Shown here in pieces: positions 64,000-64,000 of a stretch of DNA of 64,000 nucleotides (position 1 is the first letter of the stretch; every line of letters starts with the position of its first letter). Origin of the DNA: Floccularia luteovirens (Eukaryota; Basidiomycota; Agaricomycetes; Agaricales; Squamanitaceae); NCBI GenBank assembly GCA_009739215.1, contig VSJF01000009.1, positions 1,054,001-1,118,000 of the forward strand, written 5' to 3'. Made by a program: the position numbers and the translations under genes. Below the pieces are notes generated by a model. That model was given only the letters and a program-made list of their open reading frames with translations, ran no database searches and was not told the origin of the DNA.

Positions 64000-64000
64000 T

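Overview
The window looks like nuclear DNA of a filamentous basidiomycete (Agaricomycetes). Nearly every gene is broken by short introns of about 40-60 bases with GT...AG ends and CTAAC/CTGAC-like branch points. The gene set fits as well: multi-exon chitin synthase, DUF6534-type membrane proteins, F-box proteins, and NACHT-WD40 receptors with a small helical N-terminal domain. I saw no rRNA, tRNA, CRISPR array, or recognisable reverse transcriptase or transposase. Species cannot be told from the sequence. Exon structures below were joined by eye from reading frame, splice sites and family resemblance.

Left block (1-19 kb). Two members of one family of polytopic, secreted-then-membrane proteins (1263-3163 minus, 17148-18954 plus) lie in opposite orientation. 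Between them is a compact housekeeping block: UTP7/WDR46 (plus), PUF6 (minus, convergent with UTP7), an IES6/INO80C-like subunit (plus, divergent from PUF6), a chitin synthase (minus), and a COQ1-type polyprenyl diphosphate synthase (minus). UTP7 and PUF6 both act in nucleolar ribosome assembly.

Middle block (19-30 kb). A degenerate gene-poor stretch (19-23 kb) is followed by an NAD(P)-dependent reductase of the dihydroflavonol-reductase/GRE2 group. Next come three tandem relatives of an F-box/LRR gene, two decayed and one intact, and then the MO25/HymA scaffold gene (minus).

NLR block (30-60 kb). This is the most dynamic part. An apparently intact seven-exon gene (31756-36148, plus, about 1362 residues) encodes a helical N-terminal domain, a coiled-coil linker, a NACHT NTPase and a WD40 propeller. 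A long inverted copy (59053-54509, minus) is very similar but carries several frameshifts and an expanded coiled-coil repeat. A third, direct copy (about 41.15-43.07 kb) keeps only the 5' flank fused to the last WD40 repeats. Between them lie a DUF6534 membrane-protein gene, an RNF220-like RING E3 ligase, a glucosamine-6-phosphate N-acetyltransferase (GNA1), a 918-residue low-complexity protein and a single-exon F-box gene.

Right edge (61-64 kb). The minus-strand gene is a gamma-tubulin complex component of the GCP2/Spc97 type, running off the window. Conserved housekeeping genes are thus interspersed with fast-evolving accessory genes. The NLR family, showing intact, decaying and remnant states in about 30 kb, is the best candidate for follow-up.
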